NCBI RefSeq assembly: GCF_014207965.1
Contig: NZ_JACHLM010000006.1
Location: 248,001 to 312,000 of the forward strand
Length of the DNA stretch: 64,000 nt
Reading direction: 5' to 3'
Source of the DNA: Brevundimonas bullata
Lineage (GTDB): Bacteria > Pseudomonadota > Alphaproteobacteria > Caulobacterales > Caulobacteraceae
Under the pieces are notes generated by a model. It was not told the origin of the DNA. It searched no databases and was given only the letters and a program-made list of their open reading frames with translations. The position numbers and the translations under genes are program-made. Numbering within the stretch: position 1 is the first letter of the stretch; every line of letters begins with the position of its first letter. This document shows, one piece after another, positions 32,406 through 42,163 of the stretch.

Positions 32406-33539
32406 GTGTCCACAGTCGTTCCGCTAGACCCCGAAAAACCCTCGCAGGCTGTGCCCTTGGCAGGCCTGAATCAGTTGCTGGACCTAGCCAAGAAGCGCTC
32501 CCCCGACGATCAGCATCGCCTGCTGATGGGGGTGGCCGGCCTCTACGAATCCGCCGCTGATCATGGCGGCGCTCCTGACGCCCTGGCCGACATCTTCGTC
32601 GCCCTGACCCGCAGCGCCGAACGCGAAATCCGTCAGGTCCTGGCCCAACGGTTGGCCAAGGTGGACTGGGCGCCCGCCGCCCTGGTGCGGATGCTGGCGG
32701 CCGACGAAATCCAGATCGCCCGCCCCGTGATCGCCGCCAGCCCCCTGTTGCTGGACGATGACCTGCTGCAACTGCTGACCGACTGTTCGATCGAGCATCA
32801 GATACAGGTCGCCCTGCGCCCTGACCTCGGCGCCGCCGTGGCCCGCGCCATCATCGCGGGCGGCGATCCGGCGGTGATGACCGCCCTGGCCACCAACCGC
32901 AGCGCCCAGATCGAAGGTTCGGCTTTCGCCGATCTGGTGGATCGGTCGCGTCAGTTGGCCGCCCTGCGCGCGCCGCTAACCCGTCACCCGTCGCTGGACG
33001 AAGACCTGGCGCTGCGCCTGTACCAGTGGGTCGGCGAGGCCCTGCGTCAGGCGATCAGCGACCGCTTCACCATCGATCCCGCCCGCTTGGCCCAGACCGT
33101 TCAGGACGCCGCTCAGGCCACAACCCGAACCACCGCCGCCACCTGGGACAACGCCCCCATCACAGAAGACACCGACGCGCGGCTGGTGGCCAAGCTTCAT
33201 GCGGCGGGTCAGTTGCGTCCCGCCTATCTGATCCGCGCCCTGCGCGAGGAAAAGCTGGGCGTCTTCGCGCACGGCCTGGCCACCTTGGGCCGGTTCGAGG
33301 TCGCTCAGATCCATCGCGCCCTTCAAGGCGACACGGCCCGCCCCCTGTTCCTGGCCTGTATCGCGGTGGGGCTGGACCGCGCCGCCTTCCCTGCCCTGCT
33401 GACAGAAATCCGCAAGCTGAACAAAGGCTTCCCGCGCGACCCTGACAGTTCGGCCTGGCGCCTGGCGGAACGCTCAGCTGATCAGGCCGCCTATGAGTTT
33501 CGCCTGCTGATGGCCGATATCGAGAGCGCTTCCGTTTGA
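32406..33539 (+). CDS. DUF2336 domain protein (first paralogue)
   Basis: A 377-residue all-helical protein with DUF2336 (PF10098) features: repeated short helices spaced like HEAT units ([60 protein letters not shown]). No catalytic motif, signal peptide or membrane segment is visible. The family is restricted mainly to alphaproteobacteria and of unknown role. GTG 32406 is used with GCGGAG upstream. A second, diverged member lies at 34958-36106 on the other strand, with NAD kinase and an Hpt protein between them. Confidence 0.82.
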   Translation: MSTVVPLDPEKPSQAVPLAGLNQLLDLAKKRSPDDQHRLLMGVAGLYESAADHGGAPDALADIFVALTRSAEREIRQVLAQRLAKVDWAPAALVRMLAADEIQIARPVIAASPLLLDDDLLQLLTDCSIEHQIQVALRPDLGAAVARAIIAGGDPAVMTALATNRSAQIEGSAFADLVDRSRQLAALRAPLTRHPSLDEDLALRLYQWVGEALRQAISDRFTIDPARLAQTVQDAAQATTRTTAATWDNAPITEDTDARLVAKLHAAGQLRPAYLIRALREEKLGVFAHGLATLGRFEVAQIHRALQGDTARPLFLACIAVGLDRAAFPALLTEIRKLNKGFPRDPDSSAWRLAERSADQAAYEFRLLMADIESASV

Positions 33540-33576
33540 CACAGCCCCTCGGCTCCGCTTGCCTAGAGCTGTGACC

Positions 33577-34347
33577 ATGCTCGCCCCCCTTGCCCTGACC
33601 TTCGTCGCCAGTGACCGCCCCGAAGCCGTGGCGGCGCGCGAGCGCCTGACCGAACGCTACGGCTCCGTCCCGGTGGCCGAGGCCGACGTCATCGTGGCCC
33701 TGGGCGGCGACGGCTTCATGCTGGAGACCCTGCACAACAACCTGCAGCTCCGCACGCCGGTCTATGGCATGAACCGCGGCTCGGTCGGCTTCCTGATGAA
33801 CGACTATGACGAGGAGGACCTGCTGATCCGTCTGGCCGAGGCTGACCGCACCGTCATCCATCCCCTGCAGATGGACGCCTGGGTCGAGAGCGGCGAAGTC
33901 CACAGCGGCCTGGCCATCAACGAGGTCTCCCTGCTGCGTCAGACGCGCCAGAGCGCCAAACTGCGCGTCAGCATCAACGACAAGGTGCGGCTGGAGGAAC
34001 TGAGCTGCGACGGCTGCATGGTGGCCACGCCCGCCGGATCGACGGCCTATAACCTGTCGGCGCACGGCCCGATCATTCCTCTGGACGCGCCCAGCCTGGC
34101 CCTGACCCCGATCAGCGCCTTCCGGCCCCGCCGCTGGCGCGGCGCCCTGCTGTCGCACACGGCGCGCGTCCGTTTCGACGTGCTGGAACCCGACAAGCGC
34201 CCCGTCAGCGCCACCGCCGACAATTTCGAAGTCCGCCGCGTCACGCGGGTTGAAGTGCGCGAGCGCCGCGACATCAGCCTGACCATGCTGTTCGACGCCG
34301 GCAAATCTTTCGAGGAACGCGTCATGGCCGAACAATTCGCCAGCTGA
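33577..34347 (+). CDS. nadK: NAD kinase
   Basis: A 256-residue NAD kinase, at the short end of the family. It has the GGDG phosphate motif ([14 protein letters not shown]), the NE/D dyad ([11 protein letters not shown]), the substrate loop [23 protein letters not shown] and a C-terminal [13 protein letters not shown] block. It phosphorylates NAD to NADP using ATP or polyphosphate. ATG 33577 was chosen; GTG 33571 and TTG 33559 are also in frame. It lies 37 bases after the DUF2336 gene on the same strand and could be co-transcribed. Confidence 0.95.
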   Translation: MLAPLALTFVASDRPEAVAARERLTERYGSVPVAEADVIVALGGDGFMLETLHNNLQLRTPVYGMNRGSVGFLMNDYDEEDLLIRLAEADRTVIHPLQMDAWVESGEVHSGLAINEVSLLRQTRQSAKLRVSINDKVRLEELSCDGCMVATPAGSTAYNLSAHGPIIPLDAPSLALTPISAFRPRRWRGALLSHTARVRFDVLEPDKRPVSATADNFEVRRVTRVEVRERRDISLTMLFDAGKSFEERVMAEQFAS

Positions 34348-34411
34348 AACGTCACGGGTTTTTAAGGCTCGGTCGCGTAAGCTCCTGGCTACGAGTTCAG
34401 GAGCCCGTCAC

Positions 34412-34885
34412 GTGAGCAACCCTCCCCAGGTCATTCGCCCCCCCAACCCCCTGCGCGCCAAGGTCGGGGGCTTCGGCGGCATCGACGCCAACGCCATCGC
34501 CAAGGCCGAAGCCGCGCTAAAGGCCATGTCGGCCCAGTTCGGCCAGTGGCTACAGGACGAAATCGTGAAGCTGGATCAGGCCCAGGCCGACATCCGCGCC
34601 AACGGCTACACCCCCGAAACCGCCGAGGCGCTCTATTTCCGCGCCCATGACCTCAAGGGGCTGGGGGCCACCTATCAATACCCGCTGGTGACCCGCATCG
34701 CCGGATCCCTGTGCCGCCTGATGGACGACGGCGAAAAGCGAATGCTGGCGCCGGTCGCTATTCTTGACGCCCATATCGACGCCATCCGCGCCGTGGTGCG
34801 AGACGAGATCCAGACCGACGAACATCCCGTCGGCCGAGAGTTGGCCGCAACCCTGGAAGCCCGCGTCACAGAACATCTGGCCTGA
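34412..34885 (+). CDS. Hpt-domain phosphotransfer protein
   Basis: A 157-residue protein with a single histidine phosphotransfer domain. The phosphorylatable His79 lies in LYFRAHDLKGLGATYQYP, matching the HPt signature (HxxKGxxxxxG). No kinase or receiver domain is attached. In Caulobacterales stand-alone HPt proteins relay phosphate between hybrid kinases and regulators (ShpA for TacA, ChpT for CtrA in another fold); whether this is ShpA cannot be decided from sequence alone here. GTG 34412 has AGGAG upstream. Confidence 0.85.
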   Translation: MSNPPQVIRPPNPLRAKVGGFGGIDANAIAKAEAALKAMSAQFGQWLQDEIVKLDQAQADIRANGYTPETAEALYFRAHDLKGLGATYQYPLVTRIAGSLCRLMDDGEKRMLAPVAILDAHIDAIRAVVRDEIQTDEHPVGRELAATLEARVTEHLA

Positions 34886-34904
34886 CACCCGCGAAGGGCC
34901 ATAG

Positions 34905-34938
34905 GAAAAGGCGCCGCCGATGCCGGGGCCGCCTTTTT
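34905..34938. terminator. Intrinsic terminator between hpt-like gene and DUF2336 gene
   Basis: AAAAGGCG at 34906-34913 pairs with CGCC-TTTT at the far side, with GC-rich inner pairing, followed by T6. It stands between convergent genes. Confidence 0.75.
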
Positions 34939-34957
34939 TAATGCGTGGCGCTTGGGA

Positions 34958-36106
34958 TCACGCGGCGCTGACCGCCGCGTCGACGTCGAGGCCCATGTCC
35001 GAAGGGCGATCCAACCGCTCCATCAGATAGGCCAGGTCGTCGCGCGAGGTGTTGGGTCGCTGGCTCAGGAACCGCTCCAGCATCCGCTGGCGGAAGGTGT
35101 CGCTGGCGGTGTCTCCGCCCTCGGCCTGCAACGCCCGCCAGGTATCGACACCCGCGCGGAAGGCCTGGAACAGGCGCGGCGGTAGGCCGGCCCGATCATA
35201 GATGGATTTAAGGCCGAGCGGCCCGGCGTCATGCACCATCAGCCAGGCCCGATGATGCGGCGTCCCGGCCAGTTCGGCCAGGGCATGTTCGAACAAGGCC
35301 ATCTGACCCCGCGCCAAGGCCCGCAGCAGGAGAGAGGCGTTCAGCACCTTGCGCGCATTCAACCCGGCGACGAAGGCCGGCAGGTCCCTACTGACCCGCG
35401 CCTGATCCACCAGATCAATCGTCGCCCGCTCACGCGTGAACCGAGCAAACTGAATCGCAGTCTCGGGCGCCACGGCGTGACGTGTCACCAGATGTTCACG
35501 CACAGCGTCGCTGGCCAGGGCCACCAGACGCTCAGTCACCGACAGGGGCAGAACCTGACGATAGGCGATGGCCGAGACGATCTCGGATGCCTGACCAAAG
35601 CGGTCGATGACCACGCCCAGGGCGTCTTCGGACAGATCGGCATTGTCGTTGGCGGCCAGGGCCCGAACCGCCGAGCGGCAGCCCTCCGCCGCCAGCACCG
35701 TGGCCACGTCGCGCGGCACCCGGTCGCGCGACGCCACCGCGTTCTGACGCACCGCCGATCCGGCGCGGACGATCTCGATCAGGTCGTCGTCGGTAAAGGC
35801 GGGCGAACAGGCGATGATCGGCAGGGCCACGCTGTCCGTGTCCGCGACCAGACGGCGCGCGACCTCGCGCGGCATCAGGTCAGACGCCTTCAAGGTTACA
35901 GCCAGAGCACGACGCACCAGTTCGGCGGTGTCGTTCGCCATGACGGTGAGTATCTTTTGTGCAGCGGCGCGGTCCGCGTCGTCCATCTGCATCCGGTCGA
36001 TGCTGCGGCACAGCTTGTGCGCCGCCGCCGCGCGGTCGTCTTCCGCATCCGATTTGATCAGACGCCTGATGTCGCTTTCCGTCAGTCGGGCGCGGTAGGC
36101 GGTCAT
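34958..36106 (-). CDS. DUF2336 domain protein (second paralogue)
   Basis: A 382-residue helical protein of the DUF2336 family, diverged from the copy at 32406. It has HEAT-like units such as LVRRALAVTLKASDLMPREV, DSVALPIIACSPAFTDDDLI and EHLVTRHAVAPETAIQFARF. The order LPIIACSPAFTDDDLIEIV corresponds to [19 protein letters not shown] in the first paralogue, showing homology. No enzymatic motif is present. Convergent with the Hpt gene. A CtrA-like box lies 60 bases upstream of its start. Confidence 0.82.
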   Translation of the reverse strand: MTAYRARLTESDIRRLIKSDAEDDRAAAAHKLCRSIDRMQMDDADRAAAQKILTVMANDTAELVRRALAVTLKASDLMPREVARRLVADTDSVALPIIACSPAFTDDDLIEIVRAGSAVRQNAVASRDRVPRDVATVLAAEGCRSAVRALAANDNADLSEDALGVVIDRFGQASEIVSAIAYRQVLPLSVTERLVALASDAVREHLVTRHAVAPETAIQFARFTRERATIDLVDQARVSRDLPAFVAGLNARKVLNASLLLRALARGQMALFEHALAELAGTPHHRAWLMVHDAGPLGLKSIYDRAGLPPRLFQAFRAGVDTWRALQAEGGDTASDTFRQRMLERFLSQRPNTSRDDLAYLMERLDRPSDMGLDVDAAVSAA

Positions 36107-36165
36107 TCGGGAGCTCGCAAGCTAGGCGGGGCGAAGAATCAATCGTCACGCTTAGCGTTACATAG

Positions 36166-36180
36166 TTAACACCTCATTAG
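36166..36180 (-). promoter_or_regulatory. CtrA-like box upstream of second DUF2336 gene
   Basis: Read on the minus strand CTAA-N7-TTAAC, one mismatch from TTAA-N7-TTAA, keeping the preferred final C. It is about 60 bases from the ATG at 36106. Confidence 0.4.
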
Positions 36181-36203
36181 GAATGAGACGAAACCATGTT
36201 CTT

Positions 36204-37007
36204 TTACGCCGCCGTCTCCGAGGGCGGCCCGAAGGCTCCGCCGAAGCCGCTGCTCTTGCCGCCCTGCCCGTCCTGACCCAGCAAGAGAGCCAGCAGACTC
36301 TGGTCCTGCTTCAGCCGATCCAGGCGCGCCGCCAGCATCCGGTCCTTGTCGCTCAGGTCCGGCGCGGCCTTGACCGCCGAGCCGACGCCCGAAGCCGGAG
36401 CCCCGTCACCCGCTGTGCGCTGCAGGTTGGCGTGCACCTCGGCCACCGTGGCGTGGCGGCCGTTGCGATAGAAGATCGAGCGATTGGCCGAGGCCGCATC
36501 GGGGAAGAGCGAGGCCGCGCTGGCGCCCGGCCGCGACTGCATCGCCTCCATCAGCTTGGCGGCGCCCGCCGGGCCGAGGAAGTGGGCGGCGTAAAGGTCG
36601 CCTGCGCCGGGTTCCTGCCCCGTGCGGCCGCGCAGATAGGCGGCGTTGGAGGCGGTCAGTTCGGCCGCCATGGTCGAGGCGGCCTGAGGATCGAAGCGCA
36701 GGTCAAGGACCACGTTGCGGGCCGAGCCCTGCACCCGCCAGCGGCCGTCGTCGCCACGATGGATCAGGTCGGCGTACTGGCCGTAGCCGTGCTTGGCGCC
36801 GTGCTGCTTCACCGTGGCCAGCCAGGTCTGCTCGATGAACTGGAACAGGCCCGAGGCCGACGAGGTGCCGGCGCGCGCAGACGGGTTCATCGCGCTCTCG
36901 CGACGGGCCGTCTTCATCAGGAAATCGAAGTCCACGCCGGTCGCGCTGGACGCACGCCGGATGGCCGCTTCAACCCCGCCAGATGATGGAATCGCTCCTA
37001 CGCTCAT
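36204..37007 (-). CDS. Lytic transglycosylase SLT-domain protein
   Basis: A 267-residue protein with an N-terminal SLT domain. The catalytic Glu37 is in ARRESAMNPSARA, followed by GLFQFIEQTW and AAYLRGRTG, as in family 1 lytic transglycosylases. It has no obvious signal peptide, like the flagellar-associated and secretion-associated enzymes (SltF/PleA-like) that are exported by other routes. The C-terminal half carries a helical LSDKDRMLAARLDRLKQDQS region and a Gly-rich tail. It would cleave glycan strands to let a structure cross the wall. A CtrA-like box is just upstream. Confidence 0.82.
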   Translation of the reverse strand: MSVGAIPSSGGVEAAIRRASSATGVDFDFLMKTARRESAMNPSARAGTSSASGLFQFIEQTWLATVKQHGAKHGYGQYADLIHRGDDGRWRVQGSARNVVLDLRFDPQAASTMAAELTASNAAYLRGRTGQEPGAGDLYAAHFLGPAGAAKLMEAMQSRPGASAASLFPDAASANRSIFYRNGRHATVAEVHANLQRTAGDGAPASGVGSAVKAAPDLSDKDRMLAARLDRLKQDQSLLALLLGQDGQGGKSSGFGGAFGPPSETAA

Positions 37008-37031
37008 ATGGTTGACGGTCGCTAACCAAGG

Positions 37032-37046
37032 TTAACGAACCCCTAA
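37032..37046 (-). promoter_or_regulatory. CtrA-like box between transglycosylase and tonB-like genes
   Basis: TTAA-N7-CTAA on the plus strand (TTAG-N7-TTAAC on the minus), one mismatch from consensus, 25 bases upstream of the transglycosylase ATG. A partial second palindrome TAACCAAGGTTA overlaps at 37023-37034. Confidence 0.45.
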
Positions 37047-37136
37047 CGATCAAGCGCCGCAATATCGCCGCAAGCTTGGCGCGAACTTCGTTCCGTGGGC
37101 GCTGGGGAGGGCCGACGACAGGAGGCGTTGAAGGCC

Positions 37137-37871
37137 ATGATGATCAGAACCGCGGGCGGCCCCGGACTGGTGAGCCCGATAGACTTTTCCGAGCGTAAAA
37201 AGCCGATGCCGCGCTGGATGTGGGCGGCGATCGGGGTTTCGGCCCTGGTCCATATCGGTGCCGGGGTGTGGCTGTACAATCAGCGGTTCGAGCTGGCGGA
37301 CATTCCCGCCGTCGAGGACGGACCGATCACCACGATCGATCTGACCCCCTACCCCAAACCGCCTGAGCCGACCGTCGCGCCCAAGGACCCGCCCGCGCCG
37401 TCGCCGCCGATCCATCGCGCCGAGACCGTCCTCCCGTCCACCGTGCCCCTGCTGGTGGCTCCGATTGCGCCCGTCACCTCGACCGACACGGGGCCGGTGA
37501 TCAATCTGACTGCGCCAGCCAGCGAGCCCTCGACCGGCACGACCGTCTCCGCCGAGCCGGTGCGCTCGCCGCCCGTCATCACCAATCCCGACTGGGTCAG
37601 GCGTCCAACGGCGGAGCAGATGATGCGCGCCTATCCGTCCGCCGCCGAGGCGCGCGGCGTCAGCGGGCTCGCCAACCTGTCTTGCCTGGTCAGGGTCGAC
37701 GGAAGCCTGACCGGCTGCTCGGTGTCATCGGAAACGCCCGGCAATCAGGGCTTCGGTCGAGCCGCCCTGGGCCTGACGCGCTACTTCCGCCTCAGCCCGC
37801 GCACGGTGGACGGTCAGGCCGTCGACGGCGCCCGCGTCAGCATGGCCATTCGCTTCAACCTGCCGGACTAG
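37137..37871 (+). CDS. TonB-like energy transducer
   Basis: About 244 residues: a short cytoplasmic N terminus ([11 protein letters not shown]), one membrane helix ([20 protein letters not shown]), a Pro-rich periplasmic spacer ([19 protein letters not shown]) and a C-terminal TonB_C domain ([20 protein letters not shown], then [14 protein letters not shown]). It would couple the proton gradient to TonB-dependent receptors, although ExbB/ExbD are not nearby. AGGAGG lies 11 bases before ATG 37137; ATG 37140 is an alternative. The two cysteines of the C-terminal domain may form a disulfide. Confidence 0.82.
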   Translation: MMIRTAGGPGLVSPIDFSERKKPMPRWMWAAIGVSALVHIGAGVWLYNQRFELADIPAVEDGPITTIDLTPYPKPPEPTVAPKDPPAPSPPIHRAETVLPSTVPLLVAPIAPVTSTDTGPVINLTAPASEPSTGTTVSAEPVRSPPVITNPDWVRRPTAEQMMRAYPSAAEARGVSGLANLSCLVRVDGSLTGCSVSSETPGNQGFGRAALGLTRYFRLSPRTVDGQAVDGARVSMAIRFNLPD

Positions 37872-37886
37872 CCCTGGCTTCGAAGG

Positions 37887-38897
37887 CTAGATGAAGCGAC
37901 GGGGGGCGAGGGTCGGTTCTTTCGAGGACCGGCCCTCGACTTCGTCCGCCACCACGCTGGCGACCAGCGGCCCCAGCAGCCAGCCGTTGCGGCGAGGCCC
38001 CAGAGCCAGATGCAGCCCCTCCTCCACCGCGCCAGCCATCGGCAAACCGTCGGGCGTGGCGCCGCGCACGCCGACGCGCCACTCGATCTGAAGCGGACGC
38101 GGCGTCTGGCCCAGCACGGCCCAGGCCGCTTCCAGCATCTGGGCGCAGCGCTCGGGATCGGGCGTCAGCGACCGCTCGCCCGCCTCCATGGTCGCCCCGA
38201 TGACGCAGCCTGTTCCCATCGGCGCGACATAGGCGCCGGGCCCGCGCACGACGCGATCGACCAGTCGCTCGTTTACCAGACCGATCTGGCCCCGGATCGG
38301 GCTGATCAGGTCCAGCAGGCGCGCGGCGGTTTCAGGCAGGCCGCCCAGCGCGGCGCCTGCCCCTGTCGCCAGCACGACCTGATCGGCCTCGATCGGACCC
38401 GCTGTGGTCTCGACGCACCAGCGCCCGTCCGACCGCGAGAGGGCCGTTGCACGGGCTTCCAGCATGCGAACGCCCCGCGTCAACACCGCCAGAGCCTGCG
38501 CCGGTTCGACCTTCCAGTCCTCTTGCGTGATCAGCCGTCCGGTCTCGCGGTCGTAGGCGTGTTCGAACCCCAGCGCCGCCAGCCGCGCCGCCAGAACCTC
38601 GACGTTCCCGCCGCACCACTCGGCCGCGTCACGGTCCAACCGGACGCCGGTCGCCGCCGCGAAATCAACCCAGGCGTCGCGGGCGCGGCGCAGCAGGGCG
38701 GCGTGTTGGGGGCTCAGGTCGTCGACGGCGCTTTCCATAGCCGGGGCGATCATCCCCGCCGCCACGGCCGAGGCGTTCAGCCCGCCGGGATCGACCACGG
38801 TCACCGCATGGCCGCGCCGCGTCAGTTCCGTCGCCGTGCACAGGCCCAGAACGCCCGCGCCGACCACCAGGATGTCTTGAGAATTGAAAAGGGGCAC
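37887..38897 (-). CDS. FAD-dependent amine/glycine oxidase-like (ThiO-like)
   Basis: A 336-residue flavoprotein of the DAO family. The N-terminal Rossmann motif is DILVVGAGVLGLCTATELTR (GxGxxG) with the acidic end VVD. Other markers are GMIAPAMES, the FAD-contact VVLATGAGA, PIRGQIGLVN and the C-terminal GPRRNGWLLGPLVASVVADE. The pattern is nearest glycine oxidase/ThiO and D-amino-acid dehydrogenases. No thi genes are near, so a thiamine role is not supported. GTG 38897 is used, preceded by AAGGA. Convergent with the TonB-like gene. Confidence 0.85.
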   Translation of the reverse strand: MPLFNSQDILVVGAGVLGLCTATELTRRGHAVTVVDPGGLNASAVAAGMIAPAMESAVDDLSPQHAALLRRARDAWVDFAAATGVRLDRDAAEWCGGNVEVLAARLAALGFEHAYDRETGRLITQEDWKVEPAQALAVLTRGVRMLEARATALSRSDGRWCVETTAGPIEADQVVLATGAGAALGGLPETAARLLDLISPIRGQIGLVNERLVDRVVRGPGAYVAPMGTGCVIGATMEAGERSLTPDPERCAQMLEAAWAVLGQTPRPLQIEWRVGVRGATPDGLPMAGAVEEGLHLALGPRRNGWLLGPLVASVVADEVEGRSSKEPTLAPRRFI

Positions 38898-38945
38898 GGG
38901 CTGTCCTTCGACCTCCCGCGCCCCGATTTCAAGCCGGCTTGTGTC

Positions 38946-40796
38946 TTACTCGGCGGCGAGCTTGGCCGCGCGCGCCTCTTCCAGACGCTTGGTCAGGGCT
39001 GCGTGCTGGCCCCACAGAGCCTTGGGCAGACGCTCGCCGAACTTCTCGTAGAAGGCGGGGATCAGGGCGGCTTCCTCGGTCCAGACGTCGGCGTCGACGT
39101 CCAGCAGGATCTTAAGATCGGCGTCCGACAAGCTCAGGCCCGACAGGTCCAGCGCATCCTTGGCCGGCACGCGGCCGACCGGGGTATCCACTGCCTCGGC
39201 CTGGCCGTCCAGACGCTCGACGATCCATTTCAGCACGCGGGCGTTGTCGCCAAAGCCCGGCCAGACGAACTTGCCTTCGTCGTTCTTGCGGAACCAGTTC
39301 ACGAAGAACAAGCGCGGCAGCTTCGACGCATCCGCCTTCTCGCCCAGCTTCAGCCAGTGGCCGAAGTAGTCGCCCATATTGTAGCCGCAGAAGGGCAGCA
39401 TGGCGAACGGGTCGCGGCGCAGCTCGCCGACCTTGTTCTCAGCGGCGGCGGTGCCTTCCGAGGCCACGGTCGAGCCCATGAAGACGCCGTGCTCCCAGTC
39501 GAAGGCTTCCGTCACCAGCGGCACAGCCGAGGCGCGGCGACCGCCGAACAGGATGGCGTCGATGGGCACGCCCGCCGGGTCTTCCCACTCGGGCGCGATG
39601 GCCGGGCATTGACCGGCGGGCGCTGCGAAGCGGGCGTTCGGGTGAGCGGCGGGCTCGCCCGAGGCCGGATCGTGCGGCTGGCCCTTCCAGTTGGTCAGGC
39701 CCGCGGGCGCTTCCTTGGTCAGGCCTTCCCACCAGACGTCGCCGTCAGCGGTCAGGGCGACGTTGGTGAAGATGGTGTTCTTCGCCAGGGTCTCGAGCGC
39801 GTTCAGATTGGTGTTGCGGCTGGTGCCGGGCGCCACGCCGAAGAAGCCCGCCTCCGGGTTTACGGCGTACAGACGACCGTCCTCGCCGAAACGCATCCAG
39901 GCGATGTCGTCGCCGACCGTCTCGGCCTTCCAGCCGTCCAGCGCCGGTTGCAGCATGGCCAGGTTGGTCTTGCCGCAGGCGCTCGGGAAGGCGGCGGCCA
40001 CATATTTGGACACGCCCTCGGGGCTGGTCAGCTTGAGGATCAGCATGTGCTCGGCCAGCCACCCCTCGTCGCGGGCCATGATCGAGGCGATGCGCAGGGC
40101 GTAGCACTTCTTGCCCAGCAGGGCGTTGCCGCCGTAGCCCGAGCCATAGGACCAGATTTCGCGCGTTTCGGGGAAGTGGACGATCCACTTGTCGTCATTG
40201 CAGGGCCACGGCACGTCGGCCTGACCTTCTGCCAGGGGCGCGCCCAGGGTGTGAACGGCGGGCACGAAGACGCCGTCGGCGCCCAGCATGTCCAGCGCCG
40301 GCTTGCCCATGCGGGTCATGACGCCCATCGACACGGCGACATAGCCGCTGTCGGTGATCTCGACGCCCAGGGCGGAGATCTTGGAGCCCAGCGGGCCCAT
40401 GCAGAACGGGACGACGTACATCGTCCGGCCCTTCATGCAGCCGTCGAACAGGCCGTCCAGGCGGTCGCGCATCTCGACCGGATCGGCCCAGTTGTTGGTC
40501 GGGCCAGCGTCAGCCTCGTCTTCCGAGCAGATGAAGGTGCGGCTCTCGACGCGGGCCACGTCCTTGGGGTCCGAAGCGGCATAGTAGCAGCCGGGGCGCT
40601 TGGACTGATCCAGTTCCTTCAGCGTGCCCTTGGCGATCAGGTCGGCGACGATGGCCGACTTTTCGGCCTCGGAGGCGTCGCACCAATGCACCCGGTCCGG
40701 CTTGGTCAGCGCCGCGATCTGCGCGACCCAAGCGACCAGACCCTTGTGGTCGGTCGGCGCGGGATAGAGTCCGGGAATCGATACGTCTGCAGTCAC
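38946..40796 (-). CDS. pckG: Phosphoenolpyruvate carboxykinase (GTP)
   Basis: A 616-residue GTP-type PEPCK, full length. It carries the active-site cysteine loop [12 protein letters not shown] (the kinase-1a P-loop [10 protein letters not shown]), [11 protein letters not shown] near the N terminus, [14 protein letters not shown]-type residues and the GTP-binding [20 protein letters not shown]. It converts oxaloacetate to PEP and CO2 using GTP as the first committed step of gluconeogenesis. The GTG at 40796 has AGGAG eight bases upstream. A two-codon ATG-TTG-TGA overlaps the start, but AGGAG is spaced poorly for it. Confidence 0.95.
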   Translation of the reverse strand: MTADVSIPGLYPAPTDHKGLVAWVAQIAALTKPDRVHWCDASEAEKSAIVADLIAKGTLKELDQSKRPGCYYAASDPKDVARVESRTFICSEDEADAGPTNNWADPVEMRDRLDGLFDGCMKGRTMYVVPFCMGPLGSKISALGVEITDSGYVAVSMGVMTRMGKPALDMLGADGVFVPAVHTLGAPLAEGQADVPWPCNDDKWIVHFPETREIWSYGSGYGGNALLGKKCYALRIASIMARDEGWLAEHMLILKLTSPEGVSKYVAAAFPSACGKTNLAMLQPALDGWKAETVGDDIAWMRFGEDGRLYAVNPEAGFFGVAPGTSRNTNLNALETLAKNTIFTNVALTADGDVWWEGLTKEAPAGLTNWKGQPHDPASGEPAAHPNARFAAPAGQCPAIAPEWEDPAGVPIDAILFGGRRASAVPLVTEAFDWEHGVFMGSTVASEGTAAAENKVGELRRDPFAMLPFCGYNMGDYFGHWLKLGEKADASKLPRLFFVNWFRKNDEGKFVWPGFGDNARVLKWIVERLDGQAEAVDTPVGRVPAKDALDLSGLSLSDADLKILLDVDADVWTEEAALIPAFYEKFGERLPKALWGQHAALTKRLEEARAAKLAAE

Positions 40797-41002
40797 AACA
40801 TGGTCTCCTGAACCAGGGCCGCCCGACGATCTGACGCCGTCGTGACGAGTCGGACGCTGATCACGTCCTGTTTCAGGCGCAATGCCATCTGAGGCGACGC
40901 AAGGTCAACCGTTGCCGCAATTCACTCTCACCGGAATAAATTTGCTGCGCTGCAGCAAGTTTTATGGTCGCGACCGACCCTGGCGGGGGATAACAAGACC
41001 GG

Positions 41003-41638
41003 ATGCACACCATGGACCCCCTCGCCGCCCTGCCCGACGGAGCCATGGCCTCGCCCGCCGCGGTTCGCAACGCCGAGGCGATCCTGGCGGTGCTTCGGGC
41101 CCATCTGCCGAAACGCGGGCGGGTTCTGGAAATCGCCGCAGGCTCAGGCCAGCACGCTGTCGCCTTCGCCAGCGCCCTGCCGGGCCTGCAGTGGACGCCC
41201 AGCGACCCTAGCTCGGAGGCCCGCGCCAGCATCGGCGCCTGGGCGGCCAAAGCTGACCTGCCCAATCTTCAAGCGCCGCTGGCGCTGGACTGTCTGGAGG
41301 AGGCGACATGGCCCGAGGCCGCGTTCGACGCCGTCGTCTGCATCAACATGATTCACATCAGCCCCTGGGCGGCGACCGAGGGCCTGATGAAGCTGGCGGA
41401 ACGCGTCCTGCCGCGCCCCGGCGGGCTTCTCTACCTCTACGGCCCCTATCGCGAGGCCGAGGCGGCTCTGGCCCCGTCAAACGAGGCCTTTGACGCCAGC
41501 CTAAGGGGCCGAGACCCCGCCTGGGGCCTGCGCGACCGGGACCAAGTCGTCGCCCTGGCCCGATTGCACGGCCTGACGCTGACGCTGCGGGCGGACATGC
41601 CCGCCAACAACATCAGCCTTCTGTTCAGACGGGTTTGA
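41003..41638 (+). CDS. DUF938 family SAM-dependent methyltransferase
   Basis: A 211-residue class I methyltransferase-like protein of the DUF938 family. It has SAM motif I VLEIAAGSGQHAVAFASALP (about 40-59), the family QWTPSDPSSEARASI, motif IV VVCINMIHISPWAATEGL and the C-terminal PANNISLLFRR. Methyl acceptor unknown. Start at ATG 41003 or ATG 41012 (MDPLAALP). It ends 30 bases from the convergent GATase-like gene. Confidence 0.85.
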   Translation: MHTMDPLAALPDGAMASPAAVRNAEAILAVLRAHLPKRGRVLEIAAGSGQHAVAFASALPGLQWTPSDPSSEARASIGAWAAKADLPNLQAPLALDCLEEATWPEAAFDAVVCINMIHISPWAATEGLMKLAERVLPRPGGLLYLYGPYREAEAALAPSNEAFDASLRGRDPAWGLRDRDQVVALARLHGLTLTLRADMPANNISLLFRRV

Positions 41639-41668
41639 TCCGCGCTTTACGCGCAGACGCCCTCAAGC

Positions 41669-42163
41669 TCAGGCGATGGTCGCGACCACCGCCGACAGTT
41701 CGGCGCGTTCATTGATCAGGGCGACCTTGTCGCCACGGAAGACCGCGCCCGGCGCATCCGCCGTCAGCCCGAAGACTTCAGCCGCCAGCGCCACGCTGTC
41801 GGCGAAGGCCAGCACCGGCAAGCCCTGCGCCTTGGCCAGCAGCAGCAGCGATTTGACCTGAGCCACGCCCGCTTCGTCCGCCTCGCCGCCTGGCACAACC
41901 ACGCCCTTGACCCGTCCGCTGGTGATGTCCTCCGCCGTGGCCGTGGCCAGCACGGTCACGCCGCCGCTGACCAGACTGGTGTCGCCGGTCGAGATCGGCG
42001 CCAGTGACACGCCGTCAATGCGCAGCGCGGTCTCCATGTCGCCCAGAGGACCGAAATCCATGCCCTTGCGCATGATCAGGCCCATGCGCAGACGCATGGG
42101 GGCGGGGCGATTGAAGCCAGGACGAGTGCGGGGGGCGGTCGAATTGTTGCGTTGAGCGGACAA
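41669..42163 (-). CDS. DJ-1/class I GATase-like protein lacking the catalytic cysteine
   Basis: A 164-residue protein. After a basic N terminus (RTRPGFNRPAPMRLRMGLIM), the rest resembles the flavodoxin-like class I glutamine-amidotransferase/DJ-1 fold: VKGVVVPGGEADEAGVAQ (PGG turn), then KSLLLLAKAQGLPVLAFADSVALAAEVF at the place where DJ-1 and GATases have the nucleophilic elbow with Cys. Here it is Asp-Ser, so catalysis of the usual type is unlikely. The role is unknown. TTG 42163 is chosen because AAGGAG stands five bases before it. A strong promoter is predicted at 42313-42340. Confidence 0.6.
   Translation of the reverse strand: MSAQRNNSTAPRTRPGFNRPAPMRLRMGLIMRKGMDFGPLGDMETALRIDGVSLAPISTGDTSLVSGGVTVLATATAEDITSGRVKGVVVPGGEADEAGVAQVKSLLLLAKAQGLPVLAFADSVALAAEVFGLTADAPGAVFRGDKVALINERAELSAVVATIA

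Noticed and set aside
40793-40801. Two-codon frame ATG-TTG-TGA overlapping the pckG start
   Set aside because: AGGAG is only three bases from the ATG but eight from the GTG, so initiation at GTG is favoured; likely chance.
38010-40811. 933-codon open frame antisense to pckG and the FAD oxidase
   Set aside because: Shadow of two well-supported genes; no recognisable domain.
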